From: Tipula vernalis
Taxonomy: Eukaryota; Arthropoda; Insecta; Diptera; Tipulidae
NCBI GenBank assembly: GCA_958295665.1
Contig: OY282559.1
Span: forward strand, 131,915,241-131,979,240
Length of the DNA: 64,000 bases
Direction of reading: 5' to 3'
In this document: positions 1 to 12,250 of the stretch, in pieces
Layout: every line of letters starts with the position of its first letter
Numbering within the stretch: the stretch's first letter is position 1
The notes under the pieces: model-generated
The model's database searches: none
Seen by the model: only the letters and a program-made list of their open reading frames with translations
Told to the model about the DNA's origin: nothing
Position numbers and translations under genes: made by a program

Positions 1-2200
1 GAAAAACATTAAAACTTGTATTATTTTTCTCTTTAAGTGGCAAAAGCTTACATATAAACTATCAAACATACAGATATATACCGAAATTCCATTTATGTTT
101 TGTTGTTTCGAAATAAAAAATAATAATAGAAAAACTTTTTTTTTTTTAGACTGTCAACTTTACTTGGTTATTATTGTAGCTTGAAAAATTTTCATTTTCT
201 ATTCACTTTCGCTTTAGTCACGCATGATTGATTTGAAAACAAATAAATGTAAGAGCAACACACATACAAGTAAGGAATTTGTGTTTGTGGATTAAGTAGA
301 AATAAAATCATTACATTTAGAAAGGAAATAAAAAAGTTTTGAAAAATCGAAAGCTTTAAGTTTAATGATGTAAGTATAGAACGAAGTGGAAAGGAATTAG
401 TTGACAGTGAATATAATAAAGATCTATAAATATAATCTCAATTTGTGTTATTGTTCGAAGTAATCTCAATAAAGTAAAAATGAAATAGTAAATGTAGGGT
501 TCTATTTCACGGGAATATTTTCACTAATTTGCCTTTATCTTTAATTATTGATTTCCTAAAAATACGAAGTATTGGTGTCACAGACGACAAGCACTAATTC
601 AGACAGAAATCCGAGGGTGAAAAACTAGCTGAACACCAAGAATGTTTGTGCAGCCACAATTAATCGTATCATTCATATAAAACAGCGGGACCTCAACTAC
701 GGCTAACGCCCTTGAGCAGTGCTAAACAAAGATTAAGCACAGAACTTTAACCACATGTTAATCGGTTGAAAAACTCCACTGAAATGGGCACTAAAACAAA
801 GAAGAAGGAAAATTCGTACGGTTTGCTTAAAGATTTTGCGACAGGTTCAAGGCACGATTCCGCAGATAACAGTTAAAATTATCGTCAAATGAAATATTAT
901 TAAATTTAACAAGGTACCGCAGGATACTAGCCATCCAGTAAAAGTGTGATTTATAAGCTACTGTCGTAGATTTCAGAACAAGAAATGAGTCACTGTTATG
1001 GTTTGTTGCCACAAAACCTTCGCTAAAGTCATGGGAAACACAACCTTCTAGATAAGTTGGAAAAGACAAACTTCGACGCTCTAAGATTTTCCTTGTTTAT
1101 CTTCCTCGTTGCAGTATTGAAAGCAATGAAAAAATACACCGAGGTCTAGCAGTTCAGAATAAGGAACTTAAAGATGCATAGAGGAAAATACAGTGTAGGA
1201 AGCACCGGCAGAATGACCATCTTTATCCAACCTTCAATTTGTCAATTAATACCGGTGAGCTAATTAGCTGGTTAAGTTTATTAGCTGAAAATAAGGGCTT
1301 GCATTTGAAGTAAACGAAAACGTAACCTTTTTAAACTAAAAACAGAAAAAATCCTAACAGAAACTTCAGCCCTTGCCAATAAAGTCATGAGTTAACTGTA
1401 GAAAAACATGAGCCATACATAAAACGTGGGCAGTACATAAAGCTCCAGGTTCGTCCGAGCTATCTGAATACACAAAGGTTATGCGTACCTCATTACGATA
1501 TGTGCAAAATGATCTAAACAAATCAAAGGCCGGCACCTCTAACTTATTTTGTATTTTCGCTTATAAAAAATCGTTCCAATAACAACGGTAAAATTAAACT
1601 TTGGCCAAACAAAATTCTATAGATAATAATACACGGAAGTGGAAATATCATATTGCTATTAGTAAAGCTTCTTATCAACAACTTACTTTTTGTGGCGATG
1701 CTAGTTCTCAGTATCGGCAGTGGTTGCGTAGCTTTTTAAATTTGTTTAACAAACAACATTTAAGAAATAATTCCAGGAACCATGCAAAGGCCTTTATAAA
1801 TACCATTAGTGTTAAGGGGATGAAACCCTGTGTAACATGAGTACCTCCAGTAAGTTGTCTGTCATTAGAAACTATTTTAGACATTAGAACCTGCTAAGGG
1901 ACCTCTATTCACTCTATAGTGAACCTTGGAAGAGTTTCAAATTTCCTCGTTTAGGCTTTAGACTTTGGAGCCCAAAGGAAGAGGAGTTGAAATAAGAGCT
2001 CAATCCGCCTCAACTGCATTTATACTAAATTTAATAAGAAGCCAAGGAATTTTAAATTCAAAAGACTTTGCGGAAAGGTGATCTCTCGTTTCTTTTACGC
2101 TAAATGCACTTTTTTTAAATAATCTCTGTAAGGTCGAGAGTCACAAAATAATTGCAAGGTGTTGCTTAAAGAGGGCTATTACTTTCTTTTACGTAAGTAA
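1..2200. other. AT-rich sequence, no gene recognised
   Basis: I see no reading frame that looks like a known protein and no repeat with clear ends. Short open frames (for example 1601-1840 on the plus strand) have no recognisable domain. Roughly 560-1500 is somewhat less AT-rich than its surroundings and could be a strongly decayed transposon, but I cannot name it. Confidence 0.5.
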
Positions 2201-2206
2201 AGTCTG

Positions 2207-2250
2207 TCAGTCTCTCAGTCTGTCAGTATGTTAGTCTGTCTCCTCTCTAC
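2207..2250 (+). repeat. GTCTGTCA-type simple repeat
   Basis: A run of imperfect GTCTGTCA/GTCTCTCA units is directly visible. Short GTCT/GTCTGTC tracts are known inside fly Helitron-like (DINE-1-type) elements, so this may mark a decayed one, but I see no Helitron ends around it. Confidence 0.6.
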
Positions 2251-5200
2251 AGCCCAGATGGTTTAACCAATCGAAGTGAAACTTCAGATTTAAGCTTTTT
2301 TTATAAATTGGAAGGTACTAGTGAACTTTACTCCAAATAGGCTACCCGGAAGTGGCAAACATCTTTAAAAGTAAAAGGTTTACAAGAAACTACTTAATGC
2401 AAAATGTTTCCAAAAAATTAAAACCAAAATAAAATTGCTCAAAATTCGCTGTTCGTAAAAGAAAGTCGTGTGTCGGCCACACCTCTATTTTTTTTTTTAG
2501 AAAATCGGGAAGCAACTGGATGCTAAATTAATCAGGGGGAAAATAACTCTGGATGAATTGTAGCCTTACTGTTGAATGTGGAAATTGTGCTGCTTCTACT
2601 TGCGCTGCATAGTGGGAAAAATTACTTTTCGTAGACAAAAATCTTCCTCCACTTCAATTTTTATGTGGTTTGAATTATTTTTTTTATGTCACTCTGGAAG
2701 GGGTAGGCTACAACAAGTTACTGCCGCTTTTCCGATAGCCTGTAATCTAACCTCAAAAAAGGAAAAGATTACAGGAACGAAATTATTAATGCTAGAAATG
2801 TAAATAAAGACAAAAATTTTAAACATTTGGTCATGCATCCAAAAATTATAAGAAGGATTGCCCTGATCTGGTTCCTGAAGTTTCTAAAAGTCAAACAATT
2901 TTATTTATCGGTTTAAGACATTAATATTTCGATATATCCTAACCTAAATGTGCAAGAATTCGGATTTTGGTCTTTTTGTCGATAAAATAGCAAAGGGAAT
3001 TAAAAAATTACAGAATTAAATTAAACATAAAAATTCACGAATCAGAGGACGAAAATAAATTTAGGTGTATATCTTTCTCTCATGTAATATTTTATAATGC
3101 TAAGCAATGTCATTTAGGTTCATAACATGGATCAGTTTAGAGCCATAACTTGTTGTAGCCTCAGAGTATCTCATAATTAGCGCATACCTATCTTAGATTT
3201 TCTGAAAGGTTTCAAATCCGCATTTAGCGTTGCATTCAGCGCAGATTTAATGTTATTTAACACAATCTCTAATATATCGTCTTCAGGCAAATGATTAAGG
3301 GGTCTACAGGTGCCGATCTTATTACTTATTTATCTTCTGATAAGAAATTATAAATCATTAAATAAAGTTCATTGATTAATTTATTAAATCAAAAGTGAAG
3401 TGTGAATGCAAATACCAAGTGGAGTCAGAGAAAAAATACTTTTCATAAAGTAGTGGTACACTTCATATAATAGTAGTTAGAGTTTATGAACCATCTAACT
3501 ATAACGAAAGTACCACTACAATCTTTGCAATTTCTTAAATGAAACATTTAAAAATTGATATTTTACCTATACAAAATTCAAACTTATCCAAATTTGAGAA
3601 GCCGCCAACAAAATGGTGAAATTTTCGATATCAAATTTTATAAATTTCAATTCCATAGTTCTTGGCTTTTATTCTAAATTTAGCTTCCAATTTAGAATTG
3701 ATATAATTCTTCAAACCCCCTTTTATACACCCTGATCTTATTGCAATTCGAACCAGTTGCCTATCAAAAGCCATAATTTTAGCCAGGTTTTTCTTGTTCA
3801 CAAATAAGGCTTTGTGATTTGAGATTTTCTTTATAAAGTAAGAACTCGTGTTTTGTTTTTTTAACCATAATAGTTCGGGTGACCCCCATCAAGTAAAATC
3901 TGATCTTTATCAAATTTACCATTTATGGGACAAGATCTTCAACAATCCGGAAGATAAAATAGAAGCGGAATTTCTCCCTAAGTAAGATTCACAAAATATA
4001 TTTCTGAATCTCGCAAATTTCAAAAAATTGAAATGGAATTCAATTCGAAATCATCTAATATACTATATTCAGAAGTTCGTTATTACAATCCTTTTATTTA
4101 TACAAAATAAATTGATTTCAATAAAAATATTCATAAAACCAATTTAAGAGACCAATATATTAAATAATTTTCATATCGATATTAAATATCCGATAACCCC
4201 AATAAAATATGTATCTGACGCAGTTCATAAATCATGAAAAATTCAATTCATTTACAAAACATATAAAAGGATATCCTTTTTCATCCTATACATTTATGTT
4301 TCTACATCTAGTTAAGTGAGTGTATAAAAGTCACAAAAAATACCTTTTTGGTAAAAATCAATCATTATTATGTTAAGCATTATGTCTGCTATATGGCTAT
4401 AGGAAAATAATCAACTATTTTATCTCATTCGGAATGTTATGTGTGTTGAGGACTATAAACAGGATTATATTCCCAAATGCATATAGTCTCCCATACATCA
4501 TAATGGCAAAAAAAAAAAAAAAAATTCAATTTTATCAATTCAAATATGTATGTGCAAATAAAATAAAAGACATAATTTTTCATCTACCAAAGAAATATTT
4601 TGACACAAAATATTATTACGACTTGTGTATATTTTATGTACATAAATCTCATTTTTCATATCTAATGTACAGACTACAGAGGATACAATTATAACATAAA
4701 AATAGCACAAAAAAAAGTCAAAACAAATCATAAATCTCAATTTTCGTTTGTTGTATTTTTAATATGAAAGTATTTTTTACGAATACATTTTCTCGCCTCG
4801 CAATAAGATAAACTTTTGAATATACTCGTAACTGTATACAAACAATGAAAAATTGTCTAATACAATTTTCAATAAATTTCCACCATTTTATTGTGCGAGC
4901 ATATACACAACAAACATTCATAACAAGAAATAGCAACATAAAACGTTGGTCTTGCACTCGTATGAGACTCGGCTACATAAATAATAAATTTTCAACCAAA
5001 TAATGGAATATTCACTTTGTCATATTTAACAGTTAATGAGTTGGTGTATGGAACAAAGTGAATTGGCCAGTTTACCAACAACGTAGCAACCATCTATTGC
5101 TTAATGGTAAAATAAGATAATACAAAACTATGCGAGGTAATAAAAAGCATATACAAGCATAAAATGATGAGGAGTAATTTTAAAGAATCCTATTCAGAAG

Positions 5201-6719
5201 TCTTATCGGTCACTGTAGAAGAGCTTTGTAAAAAGCTAGTACAGCCGTCACATAATTCCTGAGTGTTATTACCCGAAGCATTACTGAAGGTCCATAAGAA
5301 GGTCCATAACATGCGGATATCCATGTGTGTTTCTATCAGGAACTCTTAAGGAACATAAGCTCATTACATAATTCGCGGTATTTAGATTAAGCATTTACAT
5401 CTTCAGAACGCTTATAGAGTTTGGCAGCTTTTGATTTACGATTATTTGTTAAATGGTAGTTGAACCATAGTTCGGCGTAGCAGGAACTAACAGACATCTT
5501 TGGGATGAATAATTAAAAGCTATTAAATAAAACTTTATAAAATTCCTCGACGTTATTTGAAATCTGCAAATTATAAAACAGACTTGTTCTAATATTGGCT
5601 TTCTTAAAATCAAATCTGAAATCTTCATTAACAACAGAAAAAAAACTTAAAATCTACAAAATCAATTTAATTAAAACTGGTGTGTGGTATATACTTAAAT
5701 GTCTTGTTAAATCTGGACAGAATTATTGGCGTGTTCCAAAATTAGCAAAACTGTCTAGCGTGACCCTGGATCAAGCGCACTTAACCTTAACAATCACTGA
5801 GTCTAAAGCAGAGCAATTCATGTCAATCTGGTCACATTCGAAGTCATAATCACACAGCTTTCTTCAAAATTAATTGTATTCATCAGAATTAAAACAGTCA
5901 TTTTGGCAGGTTTGTAACGATTCGGTTAACAAAAATAATTATTTTTTTTTTCTCTCAAATTTATTGAATCGTGAATTATATACTACTTGTGATGACAGAT
6001 TGACAGCTTATTGGCTGCTTTCTGTGAAAAATACTTCACACTCAGTAATCAGTCATTGCACTGTAATTGTCGATTGGAGGTAGCGAGAAAGCACTACCTA
6101 TCGGAATAAAATAAAGCTGTAATACCATAGAAAAAATTAGCATCAGCGCTCGCAGATCGACTGAAGTATGGTATAGTGGAATTTTTTTGAAGTTTTATGC
6201 ATCAAATATTTTTTGTCTAAAATCACGGTTCCAATCGTTAATGGATAGTGGTTGGTAGGGATGACTTACGCAAAATTCGCGGTAAAAAAATAAAATAAAA
6301 GAAAAATAAAAAACGAAACGAGCGTCAGTCAACATAGCGATTTTAGCGAAGTATTTTGTATTCGTTCTCGTCAAAAAGTGAGATAGTTTTTGTTCCATTG
6401 TGTGTTCTAAATAAAATGTATGTGAATTATTTATTATAAAACATTTTTTTTTCGTGCCATTTGTTTTTTTTGTATTTTAAATTAACAAAGAATTATTTAA
6501 AAAAAAAAAAAAAAAACAAAAGAAAAACTAAAATAGATTGGACGCACCGAAAATGTTGTATGATTTTTTTTTTCGAGTTATTGTAGAATATAAAAAATTA
6601 AAAGACAATTTTTGTATTTGGCATCGTACTTAAACCGCGTTGGACGCGTGAAAAATTCTGTGGAAAAAAAAATACATAAAATTAAAATAACTATTGTATA
6701 TAACAACCGTGTGTTACTT
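2251..6719. other. AT-rich sequence, no gene recognised
   Basis: Many stops in all frames and several A/T homopolymers (for example near 4507 and 6500). No recognisable protein, RNA gene or repeat with ends, apart from the small hairpin at 3450-3519. Short open frames in this stretch (4434-4694, 5595-5849, 5874-6083) have low-complexity composition and no known motif. Confidence 0.5.
3450..3519. other. small hairpin-forming inverted repeat
   Basis: GTAGTGGTAC at 3450-3459 is perfectly complementary to GTACCACTAC at 3510-3519. A second paired block (AGTTAGA with TCTAACT) lies further in, separated from the first by a few unmatched bases, with a loop of about 10 nt. The ~70-nt length fits a small foldback or a miRNA-like hairpin. 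No transcription signal is visible and chance is possible. Confidence 0.35.
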
Positions 6720-6829
6720 GGGGGGAACGTTGATTGTCGGGTGATTCTCCTTGCGATTGGTGTTGTGAAGCCTGGAGGTGGGAGCCGTGGGTGCGCGTGG
6801 TTACGAAAAAAGAAAAAAATATTGTTTGT

Positions 6830-7005
6830 GAGCTGCTTACGATTAACATGGTGATGTCTACGGTAAAATACTGTTTCTGAGCTGTTTACGGTAAAAATAT
6901 TTCATGAGCTGTTTACGGTAAATCTATTGATTTGGTAGCTGTTTACGGTCAAGGTTCTATTACGATACCGGTTAAAATACTGTTTGGTGAGCGGTCTACG
7001 GTTAG
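6830..7005 (+). promoter_or_regulatory. cluster of six GAGCTGTTTACGGTAA-like motifs (forkhead-type cores)
   Basis: Six related motifs occur in 176 bp, starting near 6830, 6855, 6879, 6905, 6935 and 6989. Three contain exactly TGTTTACGG. The others read TGCTTACG, TGTCTACGG and GGTCTACGG. TGTTTAC is the classical forkhead/FOX core, so this could be a homotypic binding-site cluster. It could equally be a decayed minisatellite whose unit happens to contain that core. Spacing is uneven (24-54 bp), so it is not a clean tandem repeat. Confidence 0.4.
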
Positions 7006-7200
7006 AGGTGAATATAAATTTGACCACTTCGTGCTACGCAATATAACTGGAGATAAGTGTGTAGAACAAGCATTAATTGGATAACATCAAGCAGCATATC
7101 GTGGAGTGCAGCAGTGGGCAATGTTGAGGGTCGTCAACAGCGATAGAACAGCACGACAAGGGTATAAAAAAATTTTTTTAGATTGTAAGAGGAAAAATTT

Positions 7201-7203
<3 letters not shown>

Positions 7204-7240
<37 letters not shown>
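7204..7240. repeat. (TA)n microsatellite
   Basis: About 18 uninterrupted TA units, followed after GGG by a short ATT tract. Ordinary microsatellite. Confidence 0.95.
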
Positions 7241-7242
<2 letters not shown>

Positions 7243-7930
7243 GTAATTATTATTATTATTTTTGTTCATAATCAAATTTTGTTGTTGTTTTTTTTGCTCT
7301 ACATAACACTGTGACACAGGGGAGGGCAAAAACAAAAAAAGAAATTTTCATTGTTTATTTCCAGATTCCAGTGGCGGGTTCAAAGAGCTCAATGGACTCT
7401 ACACGGGATGCGCGTCAAGTTTAAAAAAAATTCAACGGGAAAAGGAACTTTCCTTTTTATGGTGTTATATTAAGGGGAAGGTGACTAAAGACGAGAACAA
7501 AACGAAACAGAAAAAAAAAATAATAATAATTGTTAATTACCAAATTGTAATTTAGTAATTTTTTTTATTATTAGAAAAATATATTTAAAAATTTGTTAAT
7601 GGGATACTGAAAAGAATGATGTGTCGTTAATTTTTTTGTTGTGTTCGGCGGGGTTGGCAGACGTTGAGCTAACGTCGCAGACGTAGGGATGAATATTAAC
7701 ATCTAGCAGTTTTTAGGTCTTGCGAGACACCACCAACGGGACCCATCCTCGACTGAGATATAGCCGCAAACGCTGCAGGTGGTGATTGCAAGATGTTCTG
7801 GCTACGAGAGACGACACGTGTGAACCGAATCGTGACAGCGGGACAAGAGTCTTACTTCAGCTGTTCAGCCGCGTGATATATATAACTGGTCTTATCTCGT
7901 AACAGGTTTTTGTTAAAATAATTATGTCGT

Positions 7931-8882
7931 TTCAGTTTTAGTTTTAGTTTTAGTTTTAGTTTTAGTTTTAGTTTTAGTTTTAGTTTTAGTTTTAGTTTTA
8001 GTTTTAGTTTTAGTTTTAGTTTTAGTTTTAGTTTTAGTTTTAGTTTTAGTTTTAGTTTTAGTTTTAGTTTTAGTTTTAGTTTTAGTTTTAGTTTTAGTTT
8101 TAGTTTTAGTTTTAGTTTTAGTTTTAGTTTTAGTTTTAGTTTTAGTTTTAGTTTTAGTTTTAGTTTTAGTTTTAGTTTTAGTTTTAGTTTTAGTTTTAGT
8201 TTTAGTTTTAGTTTTAGTTTTAGTTTTAGTTTTAGTTTTAGTTTTAGTTTTAGTTTTAGTTTTAGTTTTAGTTTTAGTTTTAGTTTTAGTTTTAGTTTTA
8301 GTTTTAGTTTTAGTTTTAGTTTTAGTTTTAGTTTTAGTTTTAGTTTTAGTTTTAGTTTTAGTTTTAGTTTTAGTTTTAGTTTTAGTTTTAGTTTTAGTTT
8401 TAGTTTTAGTTTTAGTTTTAGTTTTAGTTTTAGTTTTAGTTTTAGTTTTAGTTTTAGTTTTAGTTTTAGTTTTAGTTTTAGTTTTAGTTTTAGTTTTAGT
8501 TTTAGTTTTAGTTTTAGTTTTAGTTTTAGTTTTAGTTTTAGTTTTAGTTTTAGTTTTAGTTTTAGTTTTAGTTTTAGTTTTAGTTTTAGTTTTAGTTTTA
8601 GTTTTAGTTTTAGTTTTAGTTTTAGTTTTAGTTTTAGTTTTAGTTTTAGTTTTAGTTTTAGTTTTAGTTTTAGTTTTAGTTTTAGTTTTAGTTTTAGTTT
8701 TAGTTTTAGTTTTAGTTTTAGTTTTAGTTTTAGTTTTAGTTTTAGTTTTAGTTTTAGTTTTAGTTTTAGTTTTAGTTTTAGTTTTAGTTTTAGTTTTAGT
8801 TTTAGTTTTAGTTTTAGTTTTAGTTTTAGTTTTAGTTTTAGTTTTAGTTTTAGTTTTAGTTTTAGTTTTAGTTTCAGTTTTA
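7931..8882. repeat. (TTTTAG)n satellite array, ~157 units
   Basis: A hexamer array, perfect as read from about 7936 to 8870. A single-base variant unit (TTTCAG) lies near each edge. The two variant Cs are at 7933 and 8875, exactly 942 bp = 157 x 6 apart, so no unit has gained or lost a base. The array is bounded by an 8-bp inverted repeat, TATGTCGT at 7923-7930 and ACGACATA at 8885-8892. Two frames per strand stay open through it (Phe-Ser and Leu-Val on plus, Leu-Lys and Lys-Thr on minus), but it contains no ATG. Confidence 0.97.
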
Positions 8883-8969
8883 ATACGACATATCCCTTAT
8901 TATTATTAATGATTCTTCATAGCCGTTTAGACACATTTCCATGTGGGAGGAAGAAGATCAGTAGTAATT

Positions 8970-9182
8970 TCACTTCGGGTAATTTCGCTTCGTTCGAATC
9001 GCGATTACCAATTCACTCATATTGTGTGGAAAATTAATACCCGATCTTTCAAATAGCCCCAATAAAAAGTAACATGTGTTGAAATCCGGTAAATACCACT
9101 GTAGCCATGAAAAATTTATACAATATGGTGCTTCTCCGCATACCGCAGAAGTGGTTTTTGAAAACCAGCACCATTTTTTCAT
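8970..9182 (-). pseudogene. mariner-like transposase C-terminal scrap
   Basis: An uninterrupted minus-strand frame encodes a stretch resembling the end of a mariner-type catalytic domain. The family's W-x-x-x-SPDLxPCDFFLWG block appears in decayed form as WYLPDFNTCYFLLGLF, followed by a P-x-x-x-x-ELxxAIR-like segment. The catalytic-region aspartates of the family motif are changed. No N-terminal part or inverted terminal repeats are visible. Identification rests on motif resemblance only. Confidence 0.4.
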
Positions 9183-9726
9183 TAGTATGAACGCGACCTT
9201 AGATTAATAGGGTTGTACATACACTACTTGTTGTTATGAGATATTAACGGCCAAAATTTTGAGAACACATTTTGTGAGTGTTATTCATGTTTTTATGTAG
9301 CGTATTGACTGAGATGATTACTTGATACAAAAACTATGAAATATGATTAACACTATTGTAATTAAATGTTTGTTTTTTCATAATTTAAAATAATAAATTT
9401 CAGATACAACTTTTATGTCATTTGAAACCATTTAAAATAATTTAACAGAGCTCTAACCAGCCACATAGGACTCCGTTTTATAGTTTTCGAAGGAAGAATA
9501 ACATTTTACGGTTGTATGTGTTCGTAAATTTTTTATTCATTTTTCTTTACGAATTAAAATTAAATATCACAAGTTCATTTATTATATAAAAATTCAGGAA
9601 TATCACATAAAAATTATGAATTATAACAAAAAATATAATAGCTATATAAAAATAAAATAAAAATAATTATAAATCTTAAAGCAAATAAAACAGTAGGTTT
9701 AGTCTTTCTTTTCAGCAGTTTCCATC

Positions 9727-11374
9727 TTAGTCCGGGTTGGGAATCCTTTGGAAGGATGTTGAAGACACATTAACTTTTAAAATTGTCTTGTTATATTCAA
9801 TATCTTGCTGGGACATGTATTTAAACATGGATTTTAAATGTTCACATTTGGAATCATGTATTTCTCGATCGGAGTTTACAGTACTTTGATCTACTACAGC
9901 AAAACTGTTGTTCATTGGTGTTTGTTTTCGCCTGGTGCTGTTCATTAAAGGTCTTAAATTAACTCCGATGTACCGTTCAATAAGATAAGTACGGTTGAAT
10001 TGAATGGTAGGTATTTCTTGGGAATACTTAATCATTCGTACCGAAGCAAATGGCACCGCCTTGAAATTAAACATCTTGGGACTGGATGCATAATCTTTAA
10101 AATCCTCTTACCGCATCTGCAGAATTGTGTAGGGCCGGTGACGATTTATGTTTTTCATGAGTCTCAAGACGCCAATTGGAGAAAAAAATTCATTTCTTGA
10201 TAACGTTTTCCCAATTTCACTGTGAGCGTGATCTACTTCTTGTATTGCTGAATGCTCGCGAAGAGAGTAACGCATTTCTATTGACTCAATATTTGTATTT
10301 TTATTAAGCCAGATGCAATATCGTTTCCAGAACGACCTCCCGTATACTCACTCCAAACCGCAAGATACACACTTTTTGAGGTTGAAAGATGAGCCGTCAA
10401 ATTGTAATAATTCAACTTTGAATGATAAAATATCTCGCCTATTTCCGATTTGGGGCAGGTGAATACGTTTTCAAGGTCGAAACACAGTATCGGAATATTA
10501 CTTTTCTTGTCGTTCTCTTTTAATGTCCTCATACTGGCACTCTTTTAAATGATCCTTATTAGTTTTGTAAAGTTCACAAACTCCGTAACGGTCCGATTTG
10601 GGTTTATGGAAATCTATGTTGAATTCTATGTTGAATATATACCGGTAAAAGTTTTGCTTCAAGTATGATATTTTGGCTTCATTACAAAGTGCAACGTAAT
10701 GATCGTACATTTTAGTAATATTTAGGTTACTTTCTAAATACCGTTTGTTAGTCTTCAATCGGCAATAATGTAGTTCTACGGCACGAAATGATGCTATATG
10801 ATCCAGTACCTTACTTCTCAAATTATCTGACACCTTTTGGGTTTTTTTCTTGCCTCTAACGCTTTCCGATACGTGCTGGTTCATTTTATAGTATTCCTTA
10901 AAAACAGTTCCGCGCTCACTCTCACTCACAAATATCGCACATTTATATTTGCAGGCAACTAGACAGTTTTTAGAATTTATTAACGCCTTTGATGACCTAT
11001 TTTCCCTCTGTTATTTATAAATTCTTCCTCAGCTTGGTATTTTCGTTTCCTTTGATTTACAATCCAATTTTTTTCGTCCTTTTTAACTTTCTTTGGCTTT
11101 GCCTGAAACAGCAAAATTATTAAAACCTAACAAAACATGCAATACAATTTTGAAAGTCTGGCGGATTTAATCCATTTTGATCATCTAAGACTTCTTTATT
11201 ATCTAACAATATGTAATTATTTAAACAATTTACGTCTAAATAATCTTTTTCGTGTATCACTTCGTCTAATTGACCGTTACTATTAATTATATTATTTTCC
11301 ATCTGCTCACAATCCAAATATTCTATTATAATCGGCTGATTTAATGCCTCACTTAGTAGATTATGTTCCGACAT
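9727..11374 (-). pseudogene. DDE-type transposase of an insect family I cannot assign, copy 1 (broken)
   Basis: Minus-strand gene. Exon 1 (11374 to about 11130) starts with ATG and is acidic. A short intron with a TTTCAG acceptor near 11100 leads to a basic stretch and a Cys-x3-Cys near 10960. The main frame (10929-10498) carries HYC...KRYLE...MYDHY and DFHKPKSD. The next (10532-10278) has FDLENV, a likely first catalytic aspartate, and later NDIAS. Then come HSAIQEVDHAHSEI (about 10230) and NFKAVPF (about 10060), ending at 9727. Frameshifts near 10980 and 10510 and an in-frame stop near 10110 make it a pseudogene. The block order matches the copy at 36820-38366. A Sola-like assignment is a guess. 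I found no terminal repeats. Confidence 0.6.
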
Positions 11375-11888
11375 ACTAGGCGATAGTCTTCTAATTATTA
11401 AAATTCGGATTGGTATCCTAAGATCTAGTAGAAAAGAACAAGAATACTAAATAAATCAAGTGTACTTGACTAAATTCTTAATTATAAATAATTTTAATTT
11501 AATAAAATACTTAGACGTAACTGAAAATCTAACTTGTACGACCAATATCAAGAATGAAATAAATATTGTAGATTTTACCGCCAAAATATTTGACGTTTTC
11601 TAAAGCTGTATTGTATATTCCCGATAAAATGGTTGTATGTGTGTATTTTACATGAACGAAGTTGTATCTGAAACAAGTTTTGTTCTAAATCGATGAACAA
11701 GGTTCTAAGTGATATTTTTTGAGTAGATAGAACACAGTTGGACAATTAGAAACTAATATTGCGTTAACATACACCTTCGTTATACTGATATTTCGTAAAC
11801 CGAAAGAGATACGATAATTTAAACGTTCGCAGTCGAAAGGAAAACTTTTGTTAACTAAAACTGTATACAAATCTAATTTTTTTAAATT
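11375..11888. other. AT-rich spacer
   Basis: No recognisable gene or repeat. It may include the 5' flank and end of the transposon to its left, but I could not find a terminal repeat. Confidence 0.4.
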
Positions 11889-12250
11889 TTGTTAGTTACA
11901 ACCTTATTAATCCAAGATCGCATGTAGTCATCTCGAATTGCTTTCCTGAGTGTTTTATTAAGGCGGTTATAAAGGCGATTCAAGATTACTACATAATAAT
12001 GAAAAAATTGTGCAGGTAATCCAAAGTCACACTTGCAGTAACCGAGAACTCCATCTTGAATAAACTATCCATCGCTAATTTCATTTTCTACCAATCCTAT
12101 TAGTGTTCCAATAAAGTGTTCATTAAGCAAATCCAAATAATTTGCTTAATTAACACTTCCTCATGCAAAAACCATTACAATACATTTAGCCGATAAAGCA
12201 CACCAAATGGTTACTTTTTGAGGGTATACTCGTAATGGCAATTCATGGAG
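11889..12250 (-). pseudogene. decayed transposase-like fragment (mariner type?)
   Basis: Translating the minus strand across several stops gives KVTIWCALS, then a YLDLLNEHFIGTL-like block, then IQDG, and near 11900 RKAIRDDYMRSWINK. This order resembles mariner-type transposases (VTVWxxxS, YxxxL...FxPxL, FQQDGA, C-terminal helix). Stops and frameshifts are frequent and no complete catalytic triad is visible. It abuts the Penelope-like fragment on its right. Confidence 0.35.

Larger units (their letters stand above)
6720..7920. other. GC-richer island, possibly non-coding exons or an element 5' region
   Basis: This stretch is clearly richer in G and C than the flanking kilobases, especially 6720-6810 and 7640-7880. 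No long open frame is present. A donor-like AAG|GTATAA near 7158 and an acceptor-like TTTATTTCCAG near 7364 could bound a small intron carrying the TA repeat. It could therefore be 5' non-coding exons of a host gene, a long non-coding RNA, or the leader of an unrecognised element. Nothing in the sequence decides between these. Confidence 0.3.

Noticed and set aside
1601..1840. 79-codon plus-strand frame as a gene
   Set aside because: No recognisable motif, no promoter or splice context, and surrounding stops; open by chance or a decayed fragment.
7931..8882. Reading the TTTTAG array as a telomere repeat
   Set aside because: Insect telomere repeats are TTAGG, and flies lack telomerase repeats. 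TTTTAG has no G-run, and the array is internal and bounded by unique sequence.
8985..9005. GTTCGAATC as a possible tRNA B box
   Set aside because: No matching A box or cloverleaf could be built around it. The same was true of similar motifs near 28617 and 45175.
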